Source of the DNA: WRKB01 sp031551145
Lineage (GTDB): Bacteria; Desulfobacterota; Desulfovibrionia; Desulfovibrionales; Desulfovibrionaceae
Length of the DNA: 17,318 nt
Direction: 5' to 3'
NCBI GenBank assembly: GCA_031551145.1
Contig: JAVBNZ010000033.1
Location: forward strand, 1 to 17,318
Positions 8,962 through 15,857 of this stretch are shown here, one piece after another. Below the pieces are notes generated by a model that worked only from the letters and a program-made list of their open reading frames with translations, had not been told where the DNA came from and searched no databases. The position numbers and the translations under genes were made by a program. The stretch's first letter is position 1, and every line of letters starts with the position of its first letter.

Positions 8962-9669
8962 TTAGGCTTCGAGGAACTTCTTGATGTCCGTTACGTCGAT
9001 TTTGAAACCCGGCCCCATGGTCGTGGAAACGGCCATGGCCTTCATGTACGCGCCCTTGGCGGCCGAGGGTTTTAAACGGTTGACCGCGTCGAGCAGGGCT
9101 TTCAGGTTGCCGAGTATCTTTTCCGAACCGAAGGAGACCTTGCCGAGCGGCGCGTGCAGCACGCCCGCCTTGTCGACCTTGAAGTCCACGCGGCCGGCCT
9201 TGAGTTCCTTGACCGCGGTGGCCACGTCAAAGGTCACGGTGCCGGTTTTGGCGTTGGGCATGAGCCCGCGCGGGCCGAGCACGCGCCCGATCTGGCCGAC
9301 AAGGGCCATGACGTCGGGCGTGGCAACAGCGGCGTCGAACTCCATCCAGCCTTCTTTGACCTTGGCGACGAGATCCTCGGCTCCGACCACGTCCGCGCCG
9401 GCGCCCAGGGCTTCGCCCTGCTTCTCGCCCTTGCAGAACACGGCCACGCGCACGGTCTTGCCCAGGCCGTGCGGCAGGCTGACGGCGCCGCGCACCATCT
9501 GGTCGGAATATTTGGGATCCACGCCGAGACAGACGGCCACGTCCACTGTTTCATCAAACTTGGCGAACGACGCGGCAAGCGATTTTGCAACCGCGTCCTC
9601 TATGCTGAAGCGCTGCTGCAGGTCTGTTCCCTGCAGCGCGCCGCGGAATTTTTTCCCGTGCTTGGGCAT
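8962..9669 (-). CDS. rplA: 50S ribosomal protein L1
   Basis: A 235-residue protein of the L1 stalk, which moves deacylated tRNA out of the E site; it is also a translational repressor of the rplK-rplA mRNA in other bacteria. The full-length sequence shows the family signature around GPRGLMPNAKTGTVT and the C-terminal KGAYMKA and TTMGPG motifs. An AAGGA ribosome site precedes the ATG. It lies 73 bases after rplK and is followed by the L10 leader. Confidence 0.98.
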   Translation of the reverse strand: MPKHGKKFRGALQGTDLQQRFSIEDAVAKSLAASFAKFDETVDVAVCLGVDPKYSDQMVRGAVSLPHGLGKTVRVAVFCKGEKQGEALGAGADVVGAEDLVAKVKEGWMEFDAAVATPDVMALVGQIGRVLGPRGLMPNAKTGTVTFDVATAVKELKAGRVDFKVDKAGVLHAPLGKVSFGSEKILGNLKALLDAVNRLKPSAAKGAYMKAMAVSTTMGPGFKIDVTDIKKFLEA

Positions 9670-9742
9670 TGCATGATCCTTCTCAAAGTATCTCCTGCCG
9701 GGAACGCATGTGCCATGCGCGCGGCAGTGCGGTTGATAAACG

Positions 9743-10165
9743 CTATTTCACCTCTATGCCCATGCTGCGGGCCGTGCCCATCACGGACTTTACGGCGGCC
9801 TCAAGGCTCGCGGCGTTGAGATCCGGAAGCTTGAGCTTCGCGATTTCCTCCACCTGGCTCATGCTCACGTTGCCCACCTTGTTGCGGTTGGGCTCGCCGG
9901 AGCCCTTTTCCAGCTTGGCGGCCTTCATAAGCAGCACGGCGGCCGGCGGGGTCTTGGTGATAAAGGTGAAGGAGCGGTCGGCATATACGGTGATGACCAC
10001 GGGAATGATCATCCCTTTCTGATCCTGGGTGCGGGCGTTGAACTCCTTGCAGAAGCCCATGATGTTGAGCCCGTGCTGCCCCAGCGCCGGCCCGACGGGA
10101 GGCGAGGGATTGGCCGCCCCGGCCGGGATTTGCAGCTTTACTTTGGCTACTTCTTTCTTGGCCAT
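9743..10165 (-). CDS. rplK: 50S ribosomal protein L11
   Basis: A 140-residue protein of the GTPase-associated centre. The N-terminal PAGAANPSPPVGPALGQHG motif (which also touches thiostrepton-type drugs), the TKTPPAAVLL linker and the C-terminal rRNA-binding GTARSMGIEV end are all present, matching the normal length. AAAGGA lies just upstream of the ATG. It sits between nusG and rplA in the usual order. Confidence 0.98.
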   Translation of the reverse strand: MAKKEVAKVKLQIPAGAANPSPPVGPALGQHGLNIMGFCKEFNARTQDQKGMIIPVVITVYADRSFTFITKTPPAAVLLMKAAKLEKGSGEPNRNKVGNVSMSQVEEIAKLKLPDLNAASLEAAVKSVMGTARSMGIEVK

Positions 10166-10240
10166 TTCATTGTCCTTTTATTACTTGAAGCACAAAAACT
10201 TGTGCGGAAAGTAATCAAGCATTTCAGAATATTCAGACGC

Positions 10241-10807
10241 TCAACCCTTGGAAACCTGAACAAAATCCAATTCCACCGGGGTCTGGCGTCCGAAAATGGA
10301 AACGGAAACCCGCAGTTTGCCCTTGTCGTAATTCACATCTTCCACAATGCCATTGAAGCCGCCGAAGGGGCCGTCCACCACCCGCACCTCGTCTCCACGC
10401 TCGAAATTGAACTTGGGACGGGGTTGTTCCTGACGGGTTTCCATCAGCGTGAGTATGCGTTCGGCTTCGGCGTTGCTCATGGGCGCGGGCCGGTTTTTGC
10501 CGCCCACAAAGCCCGTGACCTTGGGAATGGACTGCACAAGATGCCAGGAATAATCCGTCATGACCATGCGCAGCATCACGTAACCGGGGTAGAACTTGCG
10601 CGTTGTGGTGCGCTTTTCCCCCCCTTTGCCGAGCTCTATCACTCTTTCGGTGGGCACCACCACTTCTTCGATAAGTCCCTGATCCTGCGCGGTGCGCATC
10701 ATTTCCCGTATGGTCTGCTCCACGCGCTGTTCAAAGCCCGAATACGTGTGGACTATGTACCAGCGGGCCTTGCCGGCCGAGGGGATGTCCTGAGGTATAT
10801 CGTTCAT
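10241..10807 (-). CDS. nusG: Transcription elongation and antitermination factor NusG
   Basis: A 188-residue protein that binds RNA polymerase across the clamp and links it to Rho or the ribosome. The N-terminal NGN domain (RWYIVHTYSGFE at about 15-26, FYPGYVML at 72-79, GFVGG at 99-103) and the C-terminal KOW domain (FERGDEVRVVDGPFGGFNG, 135-153) are intact. It begins 9 bases after the secE stop, so the two are probably translated from one message. A 6-bp hairpin (GCACAA/TTGTGC, 10190-10205) lies in the gap before rplK. Confidence 0.98.
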   Translation of the reverse strand: MNDIPQDIPSAGKARWYIVHTYSGFEQRVEQTIREMMRTAQDQGLIEEVVVPTERVIELGKGGEKRTTTRKFYPGYVMLRMVMTDYSWHLVQSIPKVTGFVGGKNRPAPMSNAEAERILTLMETRQEQPRPKFNFERGDEVRVVDGPFGGFNGIVEDVNYDKGKLRVSVSIFGRQTPVELDFVQVSKG

Positions 10808-10816
10808 GGCAACCGT

Positions 10817-11056
10817 CTAGGAAAGAATGAGCTGTACCAGTTTTGAAAGGCCGAGATCGACAAGGCCGAGCAGCAGCGCCATCACCGTCACAAACCCCAG
10901 CACCACGAAGGTGGCGGAGCGGGTTTCCTTGAGCGTGGGCCAGCTTACCTTGCGCAACTCGTTGCGCGAATCTTCCACATAGGTCATGAAACGGGAAAAT
11001 TGGGCGGTTATGCCTTCTTTTCCTTCATCCGACGCCGCGCTCTGCTTCTTGGCCAT
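10817..11056 (-). CDS. secE: Preprotein translocase subunit SecE
   Basis: A 79-residue single-span SecE that clamps the SecY channel in the inner membrane. The amphipathic helix with RNELRKVSWPTLKET and one C-terminal membrane span (about residues 48-73) are the family hallmarks. I chose the ATG at 11056 (MAKKQSAASDE); the frame is open to 11194, but that extension (KRVPRRPRDRR and so on) is basic and unlike SecE. The ribosome site is weak. Order tRNA-Trp, secE, nusG is the standard one. Confidence 0.95.
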   Translation of the reverse strand: MAKKQSAASDEGKEGITAQFSRFMTYVEDSRNELRKVSWPTLKETRSATFVVLGFVTVMALLLGLVDLGLSKLVQLILS

Positions 11057-11115
11057 GGGGGTACCCGAACTGTTTTGCGAAAAAAAGCGTCGTGCCGCAA
11101 CCGGTATCGTTGCGC

Positions 11116-11132
11116 CGAAAACATCGTTTTCG
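11116..11132. other. Small hairpin in the secE leader
   Basis: CGAAAAC (11116-11122) and GTTTTCG (11126-11132) form a 7-bp stem with a 3-base loop in the 191-base gap between tRNA-Trp and secE. On the - strand the tRNA-Trp end is followed by a T7 run (11240-11246 region), so this gap may mark a processing or partial termination zone. No gene is seen in the gap. Confidence 0.35.
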
Positions 11133-11247
11133 ACTTGGCTCAAGCCGTCCGCAACGGCGCGCCGATCTCTCGGCCGGCGTGGAACCCGTTTCACATCCGA
11201 TTGTGAGGCGGGAATCCCAAAAGCGACGACGCTGAATAAAAAAACAT

Positions 11248-11324
11248 TGGCAGGGCAGGAGGGATTCGAACCCCCAACTTGCGGTTTTGGAGACCGCCGC
11301 TCTAACCGTTGGAGCTACTGCCCT
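11248..11324 (-). tRNA. tRNA-Trp (CCA anticodon)
   Basis: Read on the - strand the cloverleaf is complete: acceptor AGGGCAG/CTGCCCT, D arm with GGTTAGAGC, anticodon loop CTCCAAA giving CCA, T arm GGGGGTTCGAATCCCTC, discriminator G, and an encoded CCA end at 11250-11248. It lies between rpmG and secE, the position where this tRNA is found in many proteobacteria. Confidence 0.97.
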
Positions 11325-11350
11325 GTGCCGAATGGACGCGTTTTTCGGCG

Positions 11351-11374
11351 CCCGCGCCCCGCGTGGGGCGCGGG
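11351..11374. other. GC-rich hairpin between rpmG and tRNA-Trp
   Basis: CCCGCGCCCC (11351-11360) pairs perfectly with GGGGCGCGGG (11365-11374) over a GCGT loop. On the - strand no T-run follows, so it is more likely a processing or mRNA-end stabilising structure between rpmG and the tRNA than a full terminator. Confidence 0.5.
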
Positions 11375-11383
11375 CGGGCCCGA

Positions 11384-11533
11384 CTAACGCGTTTCGCGAT
11401 GCACGGTGTGCTTTTTGTCCCAGGGACAATACTTTTTCAGTTCAAGCCGCCCGGTCGTATTCTTCTTGTTTTTCACAGAAGCGTAGTTCCGGCGCTTGCA
11501 CTCCGTGCAGGCAAGCAAAATGTTGACACGCAT
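11384..11533 (-). CDS. rpmG: 50S ribosomal protein L33
   Basis: A 49-residue ribosomal protein reading MRVNILLACTECKRRN at the start and ending KKHTVHRETR. The zinc-ribbon half CxxC is present (C9, C12), but the second half is CPWD (C36, D39), so one cysteine ligand is replaced by Asp. The ATG lies 3 bases after the tuf stop, and its ribosome site (GGAG) overlaps the end of tuf, indicating translational coupling. Confidence 0.95.
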   Translation of the reverse strand: MRVNILLACTECKRRNYASVKNKKNTTGRLELKKYCPWDKKHTVHRETR

Positions 11534-11536
11534 GGA

Positions 11537-12730
<1,194 letters not shown>

Positions 12731-12858
12731 GATGATCTCCCTGAGGATTTTTTGGTGCTGTCGTCTGTATTACGGTGTATGCGTAAACTGTCCCGGCCCG
12801 CGCGCGCCATGGCGGCGCGGAAAGCGGCGGCTGCGGTGGGAGGAGGACGGCAGGGAAT

Positions 12859-12934
12859 TGGAGCGGGAAACGGGACTCGAACCCGCAACCCTCAGCTTGG
12901 AAGGCTGATGCTCTAGCCATTGAGCTATTCCCGC
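12859..12934 (-). tRNA. tRNA-Gly (TCC anticodon)
   Basis: Complete cloverleaf on the - strand: acceptor GCGGGAA/TTCCCGC, D arm TAGCTCAATGGCTAGAGC, anticodon loop CTTCCAA (TCC), T arm GCGGGTTCGAGTCCCGT, discriminator T and encoded CCA at 12861-12859. It sits in the tuf leader, 128 bases before the tuf ATG, and should be cut from the same transcript. Confidence 0.97.
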
Positions 12935-12952
12935 ATAACGCCGTAGTGCTCC

Positions 12953-12967
12953 GACAGGCAGCCTGTC
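12953..12967. other. Hairpin in the tRNA-Tyr/tRNA-Gly spacer
   Basis: GACAGG (12953-12958) and CCTGTC (12962-12967) form a 6-bp stem with a 3-base loop between the two tRNAs, probably a spacer structure helping RNase processing. Next to it, the 10-mer TTCCGGAAAG is tandemly repeated (12985-12994 and 12995-13004). Confidence 0.4.
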
Positions 12968-13049
12968 TCCTACAGCGGGGCCGTTTCCGGAAAGTTCCGG
13001 AAAGTCGCGCCCCAAATCTTTTCGCGCGCGGCGCGAAAAATGCGCGGAG

Positions 13050-13135
13050 TGGTGGAGGGGGGTGGATTTGAACCACCGAAGTCGTACGACGACAGATTTA
13101 CAGTCTGTTCCCTTTGGCCGCTCGGGAACCCCTCC
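13050..13135 (-). tRNA. tRNA-Tyr (GTA anticodon)
   Basis: A class II tRNA on the - strand: acceptor GGAGGGG/CCCCTCC, anticodon loop CTGTAAA (GTA), a long variable arm (about 13 bases, paired CGTCG/CGAC type), T arm GGTGGTTCAAATCCACC, discriminator A and encoded CCA at 13052-13050. It is the first gene of the tRNA-tuf transcription unit. Confidence 0.97.
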
Positions 13136-13194
13136 ACAAAACCATAGCGCGGAAAAAATCCACGCCCGGCAAGGCCAAGCTTTGCCGGACGCAT

Positions 13195-13224
13195 TACCTA
13201 GCCTTTTCCTGCGCCGCATGTCAA
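13195..13224 (-). promoter_or_regulatory. Promoter of the tRNA-Tyr, tRNA-Gly, tuf transcription unit
   Basis: On the - strand, a perfect -35 box TTGACA (13224-13219), an 18-bp spacer, then TAGGTA (13200-13195) as -10, followed by a GC-rich discriminator of the stringent-response type. A hairpin (CCGGCAAG at 13166-13173 with CTTTGCCGG at 13180-13188) lies in the short leader before tRNA-Tyr. Confidence 0.7.
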
Positions 13225-13371
13225 GGGCCGGCACAAAAAATTCTCCGGCGGCCGGCTTCCGGCCCGTCCCATATTTCCTTGCCGTACGGCCCGGAGTGCG
13301 CTAATTTTGCGGCGTATTCCCCGAAAAATCACAAACGCGCGCCGCGCCGGAATCACCCGAGGAGCCGAGCC

Positions 13372-14589
13372 ATGCCCTCCCCCCCGTTTTCCCGCGTTTT
13401 TTCGGACCGAATCCGGCCCGGCCTCATCCTTGCCTGCCTGCTTCTTCTCCTGCCCTGCGCCGCTGCAAGCCGTGCCGAGGAGCGCGTGTACAACGGCAGC
13501 GATCCCTCCCTGCTGCGCGACATGGGCGGATTGGGCGCTTCCTTTGCGCCTTCGGCCCCCTTTCTCGACAAGCCGGGAAACAAACTTTCCTTCACGGGAG
13601 GAACCATGACAGGCGCGATTTTGGGCGGCTACAGTTCCGCGGTCGGCGTGGCCATACGCGACAACGTCGTCTCCGTTCTCGGCGGCCGGGTGGAAGGGCA
13701 GGTTATCGGCGGGGCAAGCCTGGCGGGCGACGCTTTGTCCAACACGGTCTCCTTTTGCGGCGCCGAGACAAAACTGAACATCCTCGGCGGAATCAGCGGC
13801 GGCAACGGCAGGGCTGAATCCAACAGGGTCTTCTTTACCGGCGGCAGGGCGGGGCGCGATGTTATGGGCGGCTACAACGTCGGGCGCGGCGCGGCTTCTG
13901 CCAACAGCATCGCCGTTTCCGGCGGCGAAATCGCGGGCGATGTCTACAGCGGCTGGAGCGGAAAGGGCGATGCGTTCCTGAACAGCGTCTCCATCACCGG
14001 CGGCCGGGTGCGGGGAGTTGTGTGGGGCGGATTCAGCAGCGACAACGGCAACGCCTTCAACAACAGCGTCAGCGTCTCCGGCGGCAGGGTGGACGGAAAC
14101 ATCATCGGCGGGCTGAGCTACAACGGCAATGCCGTCGACAACAGCATCACCCTCTCCGGCAATCCCGATCTGAGCGGGGCCGTTCTCTACGGCGGTTTCG
14201 ACGCCGATTTTACCACGGAAAACGACATATTGACCGGCAACACGCTGAAAATCCACGGCTTCCAAGGCACGGTGTCCGGCGCGCGCAATTTCCGGATCTA
14301 CGATTTCCGGCTGCCGGACGAGTTCGACCCCACCCGCCCCCTGCTCTCCGTCGCCGCCATACCCGTGAATCTGACCGGCGCACGCATCGGCTTCTCCGGC
14401 ACACTGCCGGAGAATGCTCCGCGCCTGAAGCCCGGCCGCATCTTCATCCTGATCGACACGGTCACGGGCACACCGGCCAAACTGAACGCGGGTACGCTCA
14501 CTCAGGGCAGACTGCGCTGCGACGTTGCGCTCAGCGTGAAAGACGGCGCGCTCCAGGCCGTTGTTACGGGCGTGTGGGCCAAGCAGTAG
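13372..14589 (+). CDS. Secreted repeat protein, autotransporter-passenger-like without a barrel
   Basis: A 405-residue protein with a signal peptide (basic residues to R15, hydrophobic core about 17-32, cleavage near AAASRA). Residues 70-289 are eight repeats of 26-28 (last 33) residues of the form N-x-V-S-x-x-G-G-x-V-x-G-x-V-x-G-G-x-S, starting at N70, N98, N124, N151, N178, N204, N231 and N257, with a degenerate ninth at N290. Gly/Asn-rich ladders of this type are expected to fold as a right-handed beta-helix, as in autotransporter passengers. Residues about 305-405 resemble the region that normally precedes a translocator barrel, but the protein stops at WAKQ with no barrel. Export beyond the periplasm would need another system. 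GAGGAG at 13359-13364 lies 7 bases before the ATG. Function unknown; adhesin-like is a guess. Confidence 0.8.
   Translation: MPSPPFSRVFSDRIRPGLILACLLLLLPCAAASRAEERVYNGSDPSLLRDMGGLGASFAPSAPFLDKPGNKLSFTGGTMTGAILGGYSSAVGVAIRDNVVSVLGGRVEGQVIGGASLAGDALSNTVSFCGAETKLNILGGISGGNGRAESNRVFFTGGRAGRDVMGGYNVGRGAASANSIAVSGGEIAGDVYSGWSGKGDAFLNSVSITGGRVRGVVWGGFSSDNGNAFNNSVSVSGGRVDGNIIGGLSYNGNAVDNSITLSGNPDLSGAVLYGGFDADFTTENDILTGNTLKIHGFQGTVSGARNFRIYDFRLPDEFDPTRPLLSVAAIPVNLTGARIGFSGTLPENAPRLKPGRIFILIDTVTGTPAKLNAGTLTQGRLRCDVALSVKDGALQAVVTGVWAKQ
13579..14238 (+). repeat. Eight in-frame tandem repeats coding the beta-helix ladder
   Basis: Degenerate coding repeats of 78-84 bases (last 99) beginning at 13579, 13663, 13741, 13822, 13903, 13981, 14062 and 14140. 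Conservation is at the protein level (Asn at the start, GG in the middle, Gly-rich end); the DNA is diverged, pointing to old duplications rather than recent slippage. Confidence 0.8.
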
Positions 14590-14593
14590 GCGC

Positions 14594-14622
14594 AAAAAAA
14601 GCGCTCCGGGCGGTTCGGAGCG
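14594..14622 (-). terminator. Intrinsic terminator, apparently of the original tRNA-Thr gene
   Basis: On the - strand CGCTCCG (14622-14616), a 7-base loop, and CGGAGCG (14608-14602) are followed by C and then TTTTTTT (14600-14594): a textbook terminator. It lies 11 bases beyond the 3' end of the tRNA-Thr remnant, so it most likely ended that tRNA's transcript. An alternative longer pairing (14598-14604 with 14625-14631) may let it also serve the + strand repeat-protein gene, which ends at 14589. Confidence 0.75.
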
Positions 14623-14633
14623 TTGCGCTTTCC

Positions 14634-14679
14634 GGAGCCGGCGACAGAAATTGAACCCGCAACCTGCTGATTACAAATC
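14634..14679 (-). pseudogene. tRNA-Thr (TGT) 3' half: attachment-site remnant
   Basis: Read on the - strand this is the tRNA from the anticodon to the acceptor end: loop TTTGTAA with anticodon TGT, stem TCAGC, variable AGGT, T arm GCGGG-TTCAATT-TCTGT, acceptor CGCCGGC, discriminator T. The 5' side does not match: the bases before the anticodon cannot form its stem, and no D arm follows. The T stem relies on three G-U pairs and the end reads CCG instead of CCA, so it has decayed. This is what remains when an element integrates into the 3' end of a tRNA gene and supplies a replacement copy at its far end. Identity as Thr rests on the anticodon. Confidence 0.75.
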
Positions 14680-14707
14680 CGTTTTGAGGGTGTTTCGTGG
14701 CCTGCCC

Positions 14708-14779
14708 TTGTCACATATTGTCAAATAATTTAAGTATCTTATGCTGTCACCTGTAGTCATGCCTTGTCAGGATTTGTCA
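14708..14779 (+). repeat. TTGTCA repeat cluster, candidate integrase arm-binding sites
   Basis: TTGTCA occurs at 14708, 14718, 14764 and 14774, and CTGTCA at 14744. Within both outer pairs the spacing is exactly 10 bp, and 14744 is 20 bp from 14764, so the sites face the same side of the helix. Such short direct repeats next to a tRNA core site are typical of tyrosine-integrase arm sites. Confidence 0.6.
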
Positions 14780-14796
14780 GCTTTTTTTATGCTGAG

Positions 14797-14817
14797 TGGA
14801 GCAAAATTGGAGCAAAA
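14797..14817 (+). repeat. Two TGGAGCAAAA direct repeats
   Basis: TGGAGCAAAA at 14797-14806 is repeated exactly at 14808-14817 (11-bp period), between the TTGTCA cluster and the terminator of the toxin-antitoxin-like operon. It may be another recombinase or excisionase site; nothing more can be said. Confidence 0.45.
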
Positions 14818-14845
14818 AAACCGGCCGATTTTTAGTCAGCCGGTT
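14813..14845 (-). terminator. Terminator of the DUF4160-DUF2442-HicB operon
   Basis: On the - strand AACCGGC (14845-14839), a 13-base loop, and GCCGGTT (14825-14819) run into further Ts (TTTTT to 14814). It lies about 50 bases past the HicB-like stop codon and is a standard intrinsic terminator for that operon. Confidence 0.7.
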
Positions 14846-14895
14846 GATTTTCAGGATCGACAGTTGAAAAATCTTGCGCGAAAAACAGGTTTTCG

Positions 14896-15111
14896 TCAAG
14901 CCGGTGTACGGTTGATACCCGAAAGAAAGTCTTCCTTTTTCATCCTTTCGGCCAGTACGCGCAAGGCAAGAGCCTTGACCTTGGCCGAAGCCTGAGCCGA
15001 GGTTGCACCGTAGGCCAGACAGCCCGGCAAAGCGGCAATTTCGGCTATCCACCGGCCATCGGTTTCTTGCCCAATTTCCACAGTGAAGCCCATGCTAATC
15101 ACAGAATCCAT
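14896..15111 (-). CDS. HicB-like antitoxin-family protein without a HicA partner
   Basis: A 71-residue protein whose core (GFTVEIGQETDGRWIAEI, then ALPGCLAYGATSAQA and VKALALRVLAERM) matches the partial RNase-H fold of HicB family antitoxins. HicB normally neutralises the HicA mRNA interferase encoded next to it; no HicA-like frame is visible upstream or in the 180 bases before the tRNA remnant. The protein is short, ending soon after the fold with no DNA-binding C-terminal domain. The ATG at 15111 overlaps the DUF2442 stop by 13 bases; an internal ATG at 15093 (MGFTVEI) is an alternative, and neither has a good ribosome site, consistent with coupling. Last gene of a three-gene - strand operon. 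Confidence 0.8.
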   Translation of the reverse strand: MDSVISMGFTVEIGQETDGRWIAEIAALPGCLAYGATSAQASAKVKALALRVLAERMKKEDFLSGINRTPA

Positions 15112-15443
15112 TCACCACGTTCCGCAATGGCTTTGTGCATAGCATCCGGCGCAAGGTCGGGACTTTCTCCGGGCCATGTAACCGCGCCGTAAGCAATGTA
15201 CGCCTGGGCAAAAAGGCTTTCATCGGCCAAGGGAGCAAAGACTCCCGCATCCGGCGAATGAATGAGACGGGACATATCCACAGTGCCGGCGGTGCCGTCG
15301 TGAAAACGAACCTTGAGCCGGGAGGCCGGGAGGATTTCCAGGGCCGTGACGCTCCAGGGGGAACAGGCGTGAATGCCGAACCCGGCGACGTCCGCCGCTA
15401 TTCCAGCGGCGCTATGGATTGAGGTGTTTGGTTGCTGCTGCAT
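15099..15443 (-). CDS. DUF2442 protein
   Basis: A 114-residue protein. The DUF2442 domain starts near residue 28 (SPWSVTALEIL) and includes the family pattern LKVRFHDGTAGTVDMSRL, then FAPLADESLFAQAYI and AVTWPGESPDLAPDAM near the end. The domain binds, or is predicted to bind, DUF4160 partners with which it is commonly paired; the pair is treated as toxin-antitoxin-like, without to my knowledge an established activity. I chose the ATG at 15443, which has GGAGG 10 bases upstream; an ATG at 15452 is possible. The start overlaps the DUF4160 gene by 46 bases, unusually far, and the first 27 residues are outside the domain. Confidence 0.85.
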   Translation of the reverse strand: MQQQPNTSIHSAAGIAADVAGFGIHACSPWSVTALEILPASRLKVRFHDGTAGTVDMSRLIHSPDAGVFAPLADESLFAQAYIAYGAVTWPGESPDLAPDAMHKAIAERGEWIL

Positions 15444-15658
15444 TGCTTCCATGCCTCCATGAGTTCCTTGCGGTGCAGGGCCGCCCATTCCAAAACCAGT
15501 GCCAGGGCGCGGCGGGGAAGGTCGCCCTCAAGGACTTCCAGCGTGGTAATATTGATGAGCACTTCGCTGCTGCCGTACAGAGCATGAAAATGCGGCGGGT
15601 TGTGGTCGCGCCGGTACATGCGCACCAGGATTCCGTAGAAAAAGCAAATGGTCGGCAT
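15398..15658 (-). CDS. DUF4160 protein
   Basis: An 86-residue protein covering the entire family: MPTICFFYGILVRMY, the hallmark DHNPPHFHALYG (18-29), and LPRRALALVLEWAALHRKELMEAWK (47-71). The HxPPHxH cluster looks like a metal or phosphate site, but no activity is assigned that I know of. AAGGTG lies 6 bases before the ATG, and a promoter is at 15706-15677. It is the first gene of the operon with DUF2442 and the HicB-like protein; adjacency with DUF2442 is a common pairing and suggests that the two form a complex. Confidence 0.88.
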   Translation of the reverse strand: MPTICFFYGILVRMYRRDHNPPHFHALYGSSEVLINITTLEVLEGDLPRRALALVLEWAALHRKELMEAWKQCSSNQTPQSIAPLE

Positions 15659-15676
15659 GCCTGCACCTTATTGCTG

Positions 15677-15706
15677 ATACTACCCGGCGTCGTATAAAAT
15701 CGTCAA
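15677..15706 (-). promoter_or_regulatory. Promoter of the DUF4160-DUF2442-HicB operon
   Basis: On the - strand TTGACG (15706-15701), an 18-bp spacer, and TAGTAT (15682-15677) form a sigma-70-like promoter 18 bases before the DUF4160 ATG, which implies a very short leader. The rest of the 199-base gap 15659-15857 holds only the hairpin at 15804-15840. Confidence 0.5.
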
Positions 15707-15803
15707 GGCAAGCCCTGTAGCGCGATCCTAATTTCTGACCTAAACGATCATTATTCCTGACGCGCTGTCGCCCTGCCATCGCGCGACCGTTGCTCTCTCC
15801 AGG

Positions 15804-15840
15804 CGGCAAGACGGATCAATGAACCAGAGCCGTTTTGCCG
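15804..15840 (-). terminator. Hairpin after the 109-residue orphan gene
   Basis: CGGCAAGACGG (15804-15814) and CCGTTTTGCCG (15830-15840) pair over 11 positions with one mismatch, 17 bases past the stop codon of the - strand orphan. No T-run follows, so termination efficiency is uncertain. Confidence 0.5.
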
Positions 15841-15857
15841 TTTATGCCGTGCAGCGA

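Noticed and set aside
13579..14238. Evenly spaced repeats as a CRISPR array
   Set aside because: The period is about 80 bases, the repeats are coding and diverged, and the frame stays open throughout.
13198..14595. 465-codon - strand open frame opposite the repeat protein
   Set aside because: Antisense shadow; the + strand has a signal peptide, a ribosome site and regular protein repeats.
14680..14895. A HicA toxin gene following the HicB-like gene
   Set aside because: No frame here shows the HicA signature (glycine-rich GSH loop with flanking basic residues); the space is filled by the terminator and repeats.
14741..14995. 84-codon + strand frame beside the attachment site
   Set aside because: It runs across the arm-site repeats and the terminator and is antisense to the HicB-like gene; no ribosome site or family signal.
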